A DNA stretch of 64,000 nucleotides from Torreya grandis. Lineage: Eukaryota > Streptophyta > Pinopsida > Cupressales > Taxaceae. The position numbers and the translations under genes were made by a program. Under the pieces are notes generated by a model, which saw nothing but the letters and a program-made list of their open reading frames with translations, was not told where the DNA came from and made no database searches. The stretch spans positions 107,501 through 171,500 of the forward strand of contig JARHVA010004908.1 in assembly GCA_037957365.1 (NCBI GenBank), in the 5' to 3' direction. This document shows positions 37,821-50,460 of the stretch, in pieces (within the stretch, counting starts at the first letter, position 1; each line of letters starts with the position of its first letter).

Positions 37821-40661
37821 AATACATCCCATGTTACAAGGACATTAATATGTAACTTTTAAATCTCCATTTGAATGCTTGAAACTCTCTAAAATTGATT
37901 TTCTAACATTGTTTTGGCTAGATTTCATTTTGTTTTTTTTCTCGAATCTACACAAAGATCGATGATAATAAAGTAAAACCACGCATAGTTAGGCCATAAA
38001 AACCAATGGTTCTACCCAACAATCATCAATTCTATTTGGACAATGATGGTTAGGCTATATGAGAGAAATGGACCTAAAGATTGCATTTTGATTTTTTTGT
38101 CATTTCATTCTATAAGTTTCAATCTCAACTAGACTTAACCTTGCAAGTTTTATTGATGTTTACACTAACCAAGTATAATCTAATATATTTTCTCATTTAT
38201 GGTTTTGCCTTCAGGTCCATAGGTTTTCACCAATGGTCTTTATTGATTGGCAATGATTATACTCAAACATCGATGGTCACTATGTGAAGAATTAAATCTA
38301 AACCTAAGAGCTAAAAATAAAACCTCATTTGCATAATTAAGAAAGTAATTCTAAGTAGGGGTTATAATATAACATTTACAAGTTGAAGGATTGGTTTGAA
38401 GACAAAATTGTATTTTTTTAGCTAATCACACATTTTAATTTGGGTTTTTGAAATTAACTTAGTCCAATCATGCACATTTCAATTTAAGTCTAAAATGAAC
38501 ATGATAATATTTCACGCATTTGTTATTTGGTAACTAAAAATGAATCTAATATACTAAGTCTTAGAAAAATTTTAAAGTTGGTTATTAAAACACATGTTTA
38601 AATATTGAACATTTAAAATTAGTTCTTTAAAAAAAATTTAGAAAAATATTGAACATTTGGAAATTGGGATTAAAATAAACCAGATGGCCTTGCTTAATTT
38701 GGTCTTTTGTGCAATTCTTTCCATTTTTGCACTTAAGCTAAGGGGACTAGTAACAAACAACCAATCACATTCAAATTTGGTGCTTAAAATCAAACATCAC
38801 CCTCAAATTGTTTTCAAATTATTTGTTTCTTATTATTTTTCACAAAAAGGATAACACATTTATGATCTCCCCCATACCTTATAGGGAACTCATGGGATCA
38901 AAAGTACATTTCTATTGCATTTAATGCCTAGTCCAAGGCATAGAAATAAAGTTACCTAAGCTCTCCCAAAAAAACACATAGTATTGGGTGATCTAAAAGC
39001 AACCCTCAAGTCTTTTTAATTGTCTTTATTTTTCATGAATTTTGGCTTGTGAAGGGTGTGTCATTGCATCTCATGAGTTATCTATGGAAGCATTGACCCA
39101 AGGCTTCATCTCCTGATAGTGTTTCAACCTCTCTCCATAAGGGGTATAACAATTAGGATATCCCCAATAGGATGGAGGTTTGTGTGGTTAAACCATCTCC
39201 ATTATTGGTTGGTTAAGCCTAGGACATATGATCGATATGGACATTACACTACACTGAGCAAGTGACAGATGTAGTGGTTACAAAAAGGATAAGACCTTTT
39301 CATAATAATCTAATTGATGTAGACTCAATTAACATGATTCTTCTCTTGTGTGCATACGTGAAAGTGTGTACACATGGGATTAATGTAGATGGTAAAAAAC
39401 ATATAGGTTTTAGTCAACCCTACTTTTCCACACTTTGATAGGATCTAGGAAGATTATACTTAGTTATATTTTGGTGATTTAGTCTTTTACTACTTGGTGT
39501 TTTGAGACTAAAACTTGTTTGTTTGTTTAAAAACATGTCCAATCGATTTTGTTTATATGTCACTCCTTTGTTTAAAGAGGGATTATGATAGTAGTTTTGT
39601 CACACAGATTTGTTTGTAACTTTGTTAAACTTGTTTATGTGTGTGTCACTTGTTTGAAATGGGTATCATTGTGATGTCCAAATCATTCCAATTCTTATGC
39701 CTTACAAGTCTTTAAAATAAAACATTGATCATATCTTTTGGAAGTTATAACATCATTATGTTGTCCAAATTATTTCAAAAGACTTGTCTTATCCTGTGTC
39801 TCAATTATCATTGTTGAAAACAATCATTTGTGCACTGTTAGATCTTTGTTTAGAATGGCCATGTTGTTCAAAACTATCTAGCTTATTTGGTTAACTATAG
39901 CCAAGTTTTCAAAATTAGATTTTTTAATTAACTTTGAAATTGTTTAATTCAAACATTGATTGATTTTTGTTTAGGCCTCATTTCATAGGGGTTGATACAC
40001 ATATATTTCTATTTTGGGTTGCATAACTTAGGTTAATTGATTACCCAAATTTGGAAACCATTATTTTTTTATTCATAGAGCCTATCCTCATCATTATTTC
40101 TACCTTTATTTGAGAGAACACAACCTTTCTCTAGGTGCCTTTTGCCTTATGCTTTATACCAACTTAACATGTTTATGTTTGATTTTATGTGTCAGGTTTA
40201 TGTCAAAAAATTTCAAGTTTGTTAGATTAAAATATCATCATCATCTTTGTTTAAATACTAGTTTTTGATGCTACATTTGGATAAAAGTCCTACCATAACC
40301 TATTTGAGCCTAGATTTTGACTCTACATTTGGATAAAAGATCTAAAAACATTTCCCTTTCCTAGTTTAGACTTGTTTGGAACACTTTGGACATAAAATTT
40401 GACATGCTAGTTTTTATTCAAATGTTTGATCTTTTATGTGTATGACTTTTGATGTTAGAGTATTTTATGCCAAGTTTTAACACATACCATTTTGGGAGAT
40501 AAAGGTCCATTTTTAGACCATTGTTTGGAGATACAACTCCACCTGTCTTTTTTTGACCATGTTAGACTAATTTTGAAACTTTTGTCTTTTGGACATGGTC
40601 TTTTAGTGATTTTAGAACTCTATAACCTCTTTATTTTGGAGATTTCTTCATTGATGTAGAT
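37821..40661 (+). other. X 5' leader region
   Basis: About 2.8 kb without a supported gene. It matches the Y leader in several blocks, for example 38870-39000 against Y 9970-10100. Open frames at 38081-38287 and 38657-38854 have no counterpart in Y. Confidence 0.5.
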
Positions 40662-40847
40662 ATGTCTAGATATACTTATGATGGAGTCACATATAATCCA
40701 ATTTATGATAGAATGGACACACAAATTGACTACAATCATGATCTATTTAAGGAACAAATTCAAATCCCTATTTATGATCTAAATTAAGTTGCCAACTATG
40801 ATGATATGGTTTTTGAGGAGGACTTGTATGGTTTGGCTTATAAAATC

Positions 40848-41288
40848 AATAAAGCTCCATGATGCCCAACCATTTCTATACAAGGACCTTGTCTTTTGGC
40901 TTATGTGAGTAATCAAGCTCCATAATGCCTTAGAATTATCATTCTAGGACCTCATCCTTTGGCTTGTGCAAGTAACCAAGTTCCAGAATGCCCTAGACTT
41001 ATCATATCAAGACCTCATCTTTTTGATTGTGAAATTAATCAAGCTCCACAATGACCTAGACCTATCGTATCAAGACCTATTCCTTTGGCTTATATGAGAA
41101 ACCAAGTGCCGCAATACCCCATTCATATCATTCTAGGACTTTGTCCTTTGGATCATAATAGAAACCAAGATTCACAACACCCTACTACTACCATTGTAGG
41201 ACTTCATCTTGTGGCTCATGTAAGTAATCACACTCCCCAATGCCCTACCATTATCTAGATATAGACCATTTTTCATCTACTACCAATC
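40848..41288 (+). repeat. 63-bp in-frame tandem repeat, 7 units (X)
   Basis: Units start at 40848, 40911, 40974, 41037, 41100, 41163 and 41226, exactly 63 bp apart. Each codes for a 21-residue unit of the type NQAPQCPRPII..RP.PLAYVS, with TGA or TAA in three units. Related to the four 63-bp units of Y. Confidence 0.9.
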
Positions 41289-41310
41289 ATTCCCAACATT
41301 AGACAACCCT

Positions 41311-41562
41311 AAATGATTCAATCATAACCACATCTAATCTAGTCAATACCCTAACCAATCCAATCAAAATCCTAACCAATCCAATTGCAACCTTAACTGA
41401 TCCAATCATAACCTCAACCAATCCAATAAAAATCCCAACCAATTTAATTATTACCCCAATCAAACTAATCAAAACCTTAACCAATCTAATTATTACCCTA
41501 ACCAATCAAATCAAAATCTCAACCAAGCCAATCATTACCCCAATGGAGTTAATCAATACATA
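41311..41562 (+). repeat. 21-bp tandem repeat, 12 units (X)
   Basis: Consecutive 21-bp units, consensus AACCAATCCAATCAAAAYCC plus one base, coding for the heptapeptide NQSNQNP with Tyr and Leu variants. There are no indels across twelve units; stops occur in three of the first five. The open frame on the opposite strand over this array is a shadow. Confidence 0.9.
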
Positions 41563-42043
41563 TCTAATTAATTCAATCAAAACATCAGTAGTAGAATCAA
41601 CATAGCATTCAAAAAAACATATTTATAACAACATCCACATTAGATGAAGAATTAACATTAGAGTCAAGTTCTATTTTTGAATTGATATTAGATTTATCTT
41701 TAGTAGTAGAATCAATGTTATTCTCAACATCAAATTCAGAGTCCATGGAGTCAAACTAAGATTCAAATTTAGATGCCATGGTTTTTTATGGTGATTACTT
41801 AGTTTAAACACAAGTTATCCCAATATCTTATATGAATATTGTGTAGCATACCCCCATTACATTACCATTCCACATACCATTATCACCAACCAACATAACT
41901 ATTATATTGACCTTCTATCTCCTATAAGTATTGAATGGGACCAACAAAATCAAATCTTGTTGAACTACATCCATAGAGACATATAAAATGAAGAAAAATA
42001 AGGAATCCAAGACTAAAATCATGTAAAATAAGATCACTCTCCT

Positions 42044-42214
42044 ATTGAAACCTTTTTGGAGGTGCTAGGTGACAATCAAATTTCAAACTCATCATCTTCT
42101 AGTGAAACTTTTTTAGAGGCATTATAAAATAATCAAATACAACAATCAACATTCATTAGTGAAACCTTTTTGGAGGCACTATGGGACAATCAAGACATAT
42201 TCATTGGTATAAAC
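42044..42214 (+). repeat. 57-bp in-frame tandem repeat, 3 units (X)
   Basis: Three units 57 bp apart coding for 19 residues around (S/I)ETFLEALxDNQ. Y has three units with the same spacing (7062, 7005, 6948 on the minus strand). Confidence 0.85.
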
Positions 42215-42420
42215 CCCTTTGAGGTGCCAATAGTTGAGCACAAAATTTATTCGCTACTTGATAAAGATATTATCAAAGATTAAATCAAAATAGATTCTAA
42301 TCTATAGCCTAATAAAATCATAGCTTCTCTCAAGTCCAAATAATAGATAAATCTAGTGGTCCTATTGAGACAATATTTATAAGTATTTATCCTTATCACA
42401 TATAAAGTTATGTTGAATCC

Positions 42421-44937
42421 AAAATCAGCAACATTATGTGTGCTTAAAAATCCCAATCTTCATTTGTTTCCCAACCATCATCAAGTCCATTATCTTCCAT
42501 CATTCTATCTCCAAATCAAAACTATAATCCAACACTTATCTATATTTAATTACACTTTCCTTGGTAGAGGATATAAATATACCCTATCTTGATGTTTAAA
42601 GGAATCAAAATCAATGACCAATGAAGATCATAATATCATTATTTACATTTAAATTTATAGCCTATTCTTGATGGAGTGGATATTTAGATGAGGTGTGGGA
42701 TAGTAATTTACATGATTGAATATTCTAGTAGTATCTTTTACTAAGTAGGACATGCATCTCCCCATTATTAGTAATAACAAAATAATTTAGCATACCCAAG
42801 CCAAAACATCCAAAACCAGCCACCATCATCAACCAAAAACATGTACCATATAGTTTTAATTTACAATTCCTTTTTTCATTATGCATACCTTGACATTTAC
42901 CCTATCCATTAGGAGAAACCCTCATACCATTTTATCCTATCATCCTATCATTCTACCATCCAATTAATTTGCCTATCACTTGTCCATTCTACCATTCCAT
43001 TCTATCAACCTAATCATGTTTTCATCAATCATATCCTAGTGCATTTAGTCTTGGTTCATCCATTAGTTTCATGTTCATCACAAAAAATTAGATCAATTTG
43101 AGTAATTATTTCAAGCATTATAGATAAAGGTAGTATTTTGGAGAAGTATGATACAAGTTTTGGAAATTTCATCATTTGTTTCTTGTTCTCTTCTTATCAT
43201 GTTTATTTGTGTGAACCTAATTATAACCACCTATGGGAAAATCAATGTTTCACCAGTCTTGCTACTAATTATAACCAACTATGGGAAAATTAGTATCATT
43301 GATCTGATTAATTTTATCCTAGTTATAATTTCATATGGGAAAACTATAGGCAACATCTATTTATTGTGCCTTGACATATCAACTTGCCATTTCCTATGTC
43401 ATACTATGCCATTGTGCTAAATATACTTACTTTATTTGAATTAGTTGCTACACTAGTTAGATTCCTCCACTGTAAGGTGTAACTATTGTGACCTAGGGAC
43501 ATTTTGGTACTATGTGGGTTATGCTTAAAATTTAATAACATAATCTCAGTCCCCTTTTTCATGATGCTCTAACCATTTTTTAAGCAACCATTTTAAGTGA
43601 GCCATGTTCTCACCATTTTATGAGCTTGGACTATTTAGTATATCATCATCCTTGATTGAGTTTAGAAACTCCAAAATTTTTGAAATTTTTTGTAAAACCA
43701 TTTATAAAAACCAAAAACATTGACCACTATTTGCCTTAAGGATTCTAGGAACACTTACTAAGTGAAAAAAAATCACTTGTCATTTAGTTTTCCCATCCTT
43801 TTTGGCCTTTTATCCCAAATTATCTCCATTTTAAGAGCTTATGCCTATTCTTCTCTGACATCCATCATGGTTTTTTGTTAATTTATAGCCTATTTTTTAG
43901 GGTCAATGTTCATTTCATTATTTGTACTAACAGCAAGGACTAACTATTATTTGTTTCTTTTTTGTTGTTTATGTACATGTTTGTTTGCTTTAAACACTAT
44001 TTCCTTGATTCAGTCTATGCATGTTCATTAGGTGATTCCTTATGCACTATTCTTAAATCAATCCATATTCATACATCAACATTGTCATCATGGTCTTTAT
44101 AATTAGTGCATTATTTTCCTTTGATTATTAGATTAGGAGTCAGTCCTTATGCATATTTTATCCAAGTCCTCACAGTGATCTATCATGATTCCTACCATCA
44201 TGTGCTTCAAAAAAAATCAACTTCAATAAGTTTACACCATCAATAAAACATTAATATCTCCTATGCACCAACATTGGAAACAATCCCAATGATATCCTAA
44301 ATAGAGTAATTAAATAATGAAATAATTTCAACCTTTATTAGTTTAGATGAACATCTCCTTAATATCAAGTTATCATCATCATGTTTTTAATCATCGACCT
44401 TTAATCATAGTATCTATAATTATGGTACAATTCTTATAACCACCTTTGGTTAAACCATTGTACACCATCCCACCTATATTCTCAATGATTCTAACCACTT
44501 TTGGGCAAATCATTCACTTTATTCCACCAAGCTAGGGCATGTTTTTATCCTATATGCCTATCCTAAATGGGGAAAATCCATATTTTTAATTATTATAACC
44601 ACCTTTAGGAAAATCATTATGTTATCATACCATGTTTTCCACTATCAAGGTGCAATGCTTATAACTACCTTTGGGAAAACCATTTTGCACCATCCCAATT
44701 GCATTCTCAATGATTTTGACCAACTTTGGCCACATCATTTTGTTATCACCCCATCATTTTTATTGGTTTGGTCCACTCATTTCCTTCTTTTGGGGGACTA
44801 TTGTTTAACCCCTTTACTAACCACTCCCTCAAGGGGGCACCCTATAGTTCATCCATTGTCGTTGAAGTCATAAGAAAATAAAACATTTTTATTCTTTGAG
44901 AAGATGTTACTATTCTTATAGTTTACAATGCCTTCCC
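42421..44937 (+). other. X 3' region with dispersed 25-bp motif
   Basis: No gene supported. The motif AATTATAACCACCTATGGGA plus AAATC and its variants occur about eight times: near 43219, 43267, 43321, 44431, 44487, 44591, 44657 and 44710. One copy in Y (5742-5765, reverse strand) is identical over the full motif. Confidence 0.6.
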
Positions 44938-44951
44938 AAATAGGGGTAAAT
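44938..44951 (+). other. Polypurine tract of X
   Basis: AAATAGGGGTAAAT directly before TGTAGACACC, the start of the 3' LTR; parallel to the Y tract. Confidence 0.65.
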
Positions 44952-45887
44952 TGTAGACACCTAAAAATGGCCATTAATGGCTTCATACCCAAATTTAGAA
45001 GAATTCTTACCAACCATTAAACACCTAGCCTAATCATTTATAAATTTATTGACTTTAGCTTCATAACGAGAAATTAAATCAATTTTTCCTAAAAATTAAT
45101 TAAATAATACAAATTCACACATCATTTAATTCAAATCTTGTATAAATGTTTAAAATCCTAAGAAGGATTAATTAATATGAAAATCCTAATCAAAGTCCTA
45201 ATTGAATTCATCCTTGATAAATTAAATGAATTATCAAAAAGGAAAATTCAAAAATCAAAATAATATCTTTAGAAGTAATCATTACCTTTTGGAAGTTTTC
45301 CAAAATCCAAATATATCAAACCATGCCTATTCCATGATAATCATGAGGTTTGGAAACCTTTTAAATCTACTGGGGTCAACTAAGAAAACCTAGGTTAGGA
45401 TTTAAATCATTTAAAGTTTTTTTCAAAACCTATAAATATAATTCTAGAGCTCTTAATTTAGAGATATTATAACATAGTAGAGTTATAATGTAGGATTTGA
45501 TTCATGAAGTAAATGAATAGTGTTATAATGCCAAAATTGAGACAAGCCAAGCCATTTGTAAGCAAAATCAAATAAAATCCACAAGAATGAACATGGTGCC
45601 AAGAAGAGATGGAGATATAAAAACCCCATTGATGAATAAATTTTTGATAACAATTTGAGGAAGCCGATGAACACATCATTTGGAGAATTCAAGGAAGGTA
45701 AGGAAAATTTGTGAGTTTGTTTACATTTTAGTTGAGATTTATCATTTGTTATTTGTTCACGAAGCTCCCCTTATGATCTATGTATGGAATTTTTATGTTT
45801 TATTAGTGTGATTTTATCAATTTTATTTCATTTTTAGACTAAAACTTGATCTAACCTCCCTTCCATCATCAAATTCCTAGCATCACA
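44952..45887 (+). repeat. Element X 3' LTR
   Basis: 936 bp, starting TGTAGACACC and ending CATCACA. Putative TATA box TATAAATATA at 45431-45440. Confidence 0.83.
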
Positions 45888-47337
45888 AATAGGGGCACTC
45901 TCTAAGTAAGACACTGTATAGACCTATCCATAATTAGAGAAGGAAGAAAGGGAGAGATAAGAGAGTATTGTAAATAATATGAAATGGTGTGAATAAGTGT
46001 AATTTTATGTAAAAAAATTTATAAAATACACCTATAGGTACTAATACCACTCATAAGTGGTTATGGGCAACTAGAGCATGGTCAAGCATATTAGGCCTAG
46101 ACTAGGCCTAAGCCCTAATGAGGCTCAATTTAATTTATAAGATAAAATGAACCTTAAAACCTATTTTATATCCTTTATGGAAAAATTTATGGTTGATTTA
46201 ATTCATTTATTTACAAAGGAATATTATAGAGAGGTCATTTTGGCTTAAACAAACCTCAAAAGTACTCAGAATGCACTTTTTGAGCTTGAGGGTCACTTTC
46301 TTTTGTTCACACCATTAAAAAAACTATGAATGAGACTCAAATGAGTTAATAATTTTTTAATATGGTGATTAAATTTATTTTTTTAGTATTTTTTTAGATT
46401 TTCAATGTCAATATTTTATGAACAATCCTTAATAGTTCAAAACACTAAAAATCCTCCAAAAACTGTCATTCTAACCCAATGGTGAAGACATGTTTTTTTT
46501 GAATATAGATGTGGTAAAATTCTCATGGAATTTATATAAAAATGTTTAGGACTCTCATAGGCTCCTTGATGTTCATTTTATTAATACTGTATTTTGTATG
46601 GGTATACCTAATATGATATTTTGTACATATTTTTATGTTTTCTATAGGTGGAGAGGAGAATTATTGGATGAAAATAATTATAATAGGTCCTTAGAGACTT
46701 TTTATAACATATATTATCCATATATAACCCAATTATAACAATAAAATATTTTTAATATACCTATCACTTTAGGTAGTCTAAGCTAACACAATGAGAATGG
46801 GCATGACTACCTAGTATGGAAAGTGCGAAGTGTGATAATGAAGATGTGAAGGTATATTTGATATAAAAAAGGAAAAATATGTACCCAAAATTTTTAATAA
46901 CATATCTAAAATTCATATCCATGAATAAAAAAAACCATCTAGTTGACAAGTGTAAAGACAAGCATAAGAAGACTAATGAATGATTGCTAGTGAGTGAGCA
47001 CAAGTGTCAAGAAAGAGACCATCAAAAAAGGAGGTGTATGAGGAATACTACCATTAGGTTTAAAAATTTCCATGATAATTAATTTTTTTATAAAACCCTT
47101 ATGTTATTTTCAATAATTTAATGTAAGTCTTCATCATCATGTTAGTTTCAAAGAGGAAGGTGAAAAGTCTCTATGCCACTTTGACGGATAATGACATGTT
47201 TGTGATGGACATCTATCTAAGAGGACTTCCTGAAATATTTTCCACCTCATTAACTTGATTTTTAATTAGTTTTTACAATTTTACATTTGGCTCTATGACC
47301 CTTCCAATTTTTCTCTTCTCTCTCCTTTCCAGTTCTT

Positions 47338-47344
47338 TATAAAA
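47338..47344 (+). promoter_or_regulatory. Putative TATA box, F LTR A
   Basis: TATAAAA after a CT-rich tract and before CATGCCCTTTT. Aligned TATAAAT in LTR B (54661-54667) and TATAATT in LTR C (61379-61385). Confidence 0.55.
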
Positions 47345-47908
47345 CATGCCCTTTTAGCATTTATAAGTATGACACACCTAGTATGGTGAAGCTCTACTAG
47401 TTTGGCATCTTGTTTTATCCTTTAAATAATACATATAATGTTGAATTTATCTATATAATCTCTTTCATAAGTTTTTTAATTGGTGTATGTGGTTTTTAAG
47501 TGATTAAAATTCTCTCCTTACTTCCATACTACCCTTTGCATATTTTTGTGTAAGGATATCACTTCTAATAGGTCTAAAAAAATGTGTATGTTTGTTAAGT
47601 GTATATTTAAGTGTGAGAGGGACTAGTAGAGTCTATTATCTGACATTATTTTCACCCACCTTTTTATGTATATATAAATCTAACTTTATAATAAATACTA
47701 ATGCTAGAAGGCTAGAGAGTTGAGGTTATTTTTGACAATTTTCATTCTTATTGTATATGCAAGTGTGCTTGTGGAATGATCTATTGGCATATCACTTCAC
47801 TATTATAAGTTTTATTTTTACTTATCTCTTCCATTTTCACCCCCTAAGTGATTGGTATATTATAGTGTGTGAGCTTAAGGATCAATATAGGGATCTTGTC
47901 ATTAAACC

Positions 47909-47924
47909 TAGAGGTATACCTCTA
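47909..47924 (+). other. Conserved hairpin in F LTR A tail
   Basis: TAGAGGTATACCTCTA, a perfect inverted repeat with 7-base arms and a 2-base centre, about 190 bp before the LTR end. The arms are invariant in LTRs B and C while the centre varies. Confidence 0.65.
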
Positions 47925-48115
47925 CCATAGGCAACCCACATGCCCTTATAATGTTTCCAAAATATTAGATTAGGATTTAATAACCAAATATAGGGTGAAA
48001 TATTTGGTGAAAATATTTTTGGCATTTCAAATGGGACCAAAGTCCAAAAGAGTGGTAATATTTATTGTGTGTATTTCCTCTTATCATCTTTTATAAGCAT
48101 GCAAATAAGCACCAA

Positions 48116-48133
48116 TGGTGACTCTGAATGAAA
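48116..48133 (+). other. Primer binding site, F internal A
   Basis: TGGTGACTCTGAATGAAA, one base after the LTR end. It resembles the TGGCGACTC start of sites in other plant gypsy elements; unit B has TGGCGACTCC. Confidence 0.55.
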
Positions 48134-48214
48134 TATTTTGGTTGTAAGTATCCCAAGTATTTATTATGAATATTTTGATCAAGTATTATTATTTAATTGA
48201 TTCATGAGGTTTAT

Positions 48215-50030
48215 ATGGATATATATGATTATAATCCCTACCTTTTACCTCCCTATAAACCTTGTTATAATCCATATTATATCCTTCAATAACCCTATCA
48301 AGTTTTCTATCAGTCTTATGAGTCATGACAGCCATATGATCATCCTAGTCCTTCTCCATATGAACATCATGTTATTAAGAATCACTATGAATAAGCATAT
48401 TAGGAATGATATTAAGAATCTTATCAATAAGTGCCTTAATATAAACCTAAATATGACTCCTACCATCCTTGTTAACAAGTGTCTCTATATCCATTTCATC
48501 TTGATTCTTATCAGTCTTGTCATGAGGAATCAAGTAATCCTATTGATTAGAGAATAAGATATTACAAAAAAAATATGAATTGTTAGTTATAAAAATTGAA
48601 ACTCACCAAAATCCCCAAAATTACCCTCTTCCTCCTCCTTTAAACACATCTCATGTCAAATACTTTTTGGCACTCATGCCATGTATGCTAGATAGTGAAT
48701 AAAATATGAGAACACAAGCTGATGTGTTTGATGTGCTCCCTAACCATCTCATAGAGTGGTTAAGATGTTTTGTTATAAAGTGTATGGACATGTGGTAATT
48801 GGTTTAATAAGAAACTTAACGTGATATAAATAGGTATTTATACTTGGAAAAACAATGTTTCCAATTCTTAATAGATAGATTAAGAATGTGGGAGGACCAA
48901 GAGTTTAAAAGTGAACCTATAGTTATTGAAGAGCCTAAAAAAGGCTATGACCAAGTTGAGTTGAAACTCTTTTTGAATAGGGTTCCTTTAATATTTACCA
49001 ATCTAACTTTTCAACTCCCCATGAGTTCATTTAGTAAACCTTCATTCCCAAACCCATTAAAAATCCATCCATCACATCTCATACTCCAACTCCAACCCAT
49101 GATCCTAACTATCAACATCTCACCTCATCCCTTCTTGAAGGAGAACCCATCTTGTGGGAGGAAAGTAAAGAAGAGAAACATCAATCCATAAATAATAAAT
49201 GGGATGATTCAAGTGAATATGAATAATAAATCACCATAGAGACCCCCTTGGTGAAAATAAGTGCAATCCAATCTTCTTGAGTGAAGGAGAATATGTTGAG
49301 TATCATGTTGCAGCTATCTACAAAGAGTGTAGTCAAGGAATGAAAGAAGATATGTTTGATAATGACACCATATTTGTTTAGTTATTTCATGTCCTTTAGA
49401 ATGAAAAATAACCCATACCTCATACTATCCAAGTGGAATATATTTTTAAAGATGTTTGGTCCCTTGAAGTACAACATGATATCTCCCATTGTATCAAGTT
49501 TGTTGAAGTGGTTGTTAATGAGCTTATTACTGATAAAGAGTTTGTTTCCATTCAAAAAATCTTTAATATTACATTCATCTTGGTGGTACACACTTGAAAT
49601 AAGATATTATTCCATCCCAACTTGATAAATTTGTAGTCATCCTTGAATTTGATCAAGTGCTCAAAGACCAAGAGGATAAACTTAAAGAGGTGATGGTTCT
49701 CAAAGAGAAGGAGAGCATGGATGATTGGCAATAGAAAATGAGGATTTTTCAAGAGCTTGAATATATTTTCCAAGTTTAGGACCAATTACATTAAAGATAG
49801 AGAAAGAGGTTTTTATGGAGGAAAATGATAAATATTGGGTAGACTTTACAAATCTCCTTGATGAGCTTGAGGAACTTACAGCTAGTAAGTAACTTGATCT
49901 CTCTCAAAGTACCATGAAAGTCAAGGAGGTATGTTTTATTGAAACACCATAGGAGATTTAATATAATGAGTATCATGAGAAGGTTAAGGTTATAGAAGTG
50001 AAAGAGGATTTCACTTCATAGGTGATCTAG
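48215..50030 (+). pseudogene. F internal A relic gene (unrecognised)
   Basis: Parallel to the gene of internal B. It starts ATG GAT ATA TAT GAT, continuing as a Tyr/Pro-rich segment (PPYKPCYNPYY, SPSPYEHHV). A middle segment has CFQFLIDRLRMWEDQEFKSE and VIEEPKKGYDQVE (open at 48844-49191), and a later segment has LDLSQSTMKVKEVCFIETP near 49890. Stops are frequent (TAA, TAG and a few TGA) and several frameshifts separate the parts. The shared parts in A and B show that an ancestral protein existed. No known domain is recognised; its place suggests a gag-like or extra reading frame. Confidence 0.5.
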
Positions 50031-50460
50031 TTGTAGTTTCCTTGATTGCATTGATGACCATGCCAAGAAGATTGCTAAATATCATGAAGGAGTTGGAGAT
50101 ATCAATGTCAAGGTCCAAATGGAAAAATGACTCATGTAATACTTTATTTCATGAAATAAGAAAGGTTTAAATATTCACCTTTGATCTAGGAGGAAGATTT
50201 TCATTCAAGTTAGTTTGTGTTTAAGTAAGGATTATTTGAGTTTTTTGTGTGTTTTCCATAAGTGTTCTTGAGAACACAAGTGTGTTTATTTAGTTTCTTG
50301 TCTTGTGTGTTTGTTTATTGTTTTTTTGTGTGTGTTTGGTGTTATTTTATAGGATATTTAATTTAAAATATATTTATATGTGAATCAATATCCCAATGGA
50401 TAGGATAAGGCTACTAGTCTTTGGCATATTAGGCATATCACCCCTTAAAATCACCAAAAA
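50031..50460 (+). other. F internal A 3' untranslated region
   Basis: No gene. A TG-rich stretch (50235-50345) contains the perfect inverted repeat GTGTTCTTGAGAACAC (50262-50277), partly conserved in internal B. It ends tcaccaaaaa before the LTR. Confidence 0.5.

Larger units (their letters stand above)
40662..42420 (+). pseudogene. X modular-repeat protein relic (unrecognised)
   Basis: The start at 40662 gives MSRYTYDGVTYNPIYD, a Tyr-rich opening. In the same frame, with a few stops, come seven 21-residue repeats (40848-41288) and twelve 7-residue Asn/Gln repeats (41311-41562), the latter entered after a one-base shift. After another shift there is LDEELTLESSSIFE (near 41645), then LPFHIPLSPTNITIILT (near 41870), then three 19-residue units of the SETFLEAL type starting at 42044, 42101 and 42158, and finally KIYSLL. 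Y encodes the same order. No known domain is recognised. The indel-free repeat arrays suggest that the reading frame was once maintained. A particle protein or accessory role is only a guess. Confidence 0.65.
36863..45887 (+). mobile_element. Element X, full-length non-autonomous LTR retrotransposon
   Basis: A 9.03-kb element with two 936-bp LTRs, primer binding site, polypurine tract, leader, modular repeat gene and repeat-rich 3' region. It is colinear with Y, which lies in opposite orientation. No target duplication is present: the right flank repeats 262 bp of F sequence that also precedes the left LTR. No reverse transcriptase, integrase or protease domain is seen. Confidence 0.82.
45888..48114 (+). 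repeat. F LTR A, right part
   Basis: Matches 53210-55433. The first 262 bp or so (ggcactctctaag... to ...aaatgaacctta) repeat 36597-36862 on the other side of X. It ends at AGCACCA before the primer binding site. Confidence 0.77.

Noticed and set aside
41299..41505. Hydrophobic repeat frame on the minus strand
   Set aside because: Shadow of the 21-bp array; the plus-strand reading continues the X gene upstream and the minus-strand reading has no counterpart in Y.
48204..48557. 117-residue open frame in F internal A, and 55524-55805 in internal B
   Set aside because: They lie in a different frame from the Tyr/Pro-rich reading that is shared between A, B and, in character, E2; treated as shadows of the relic gene.
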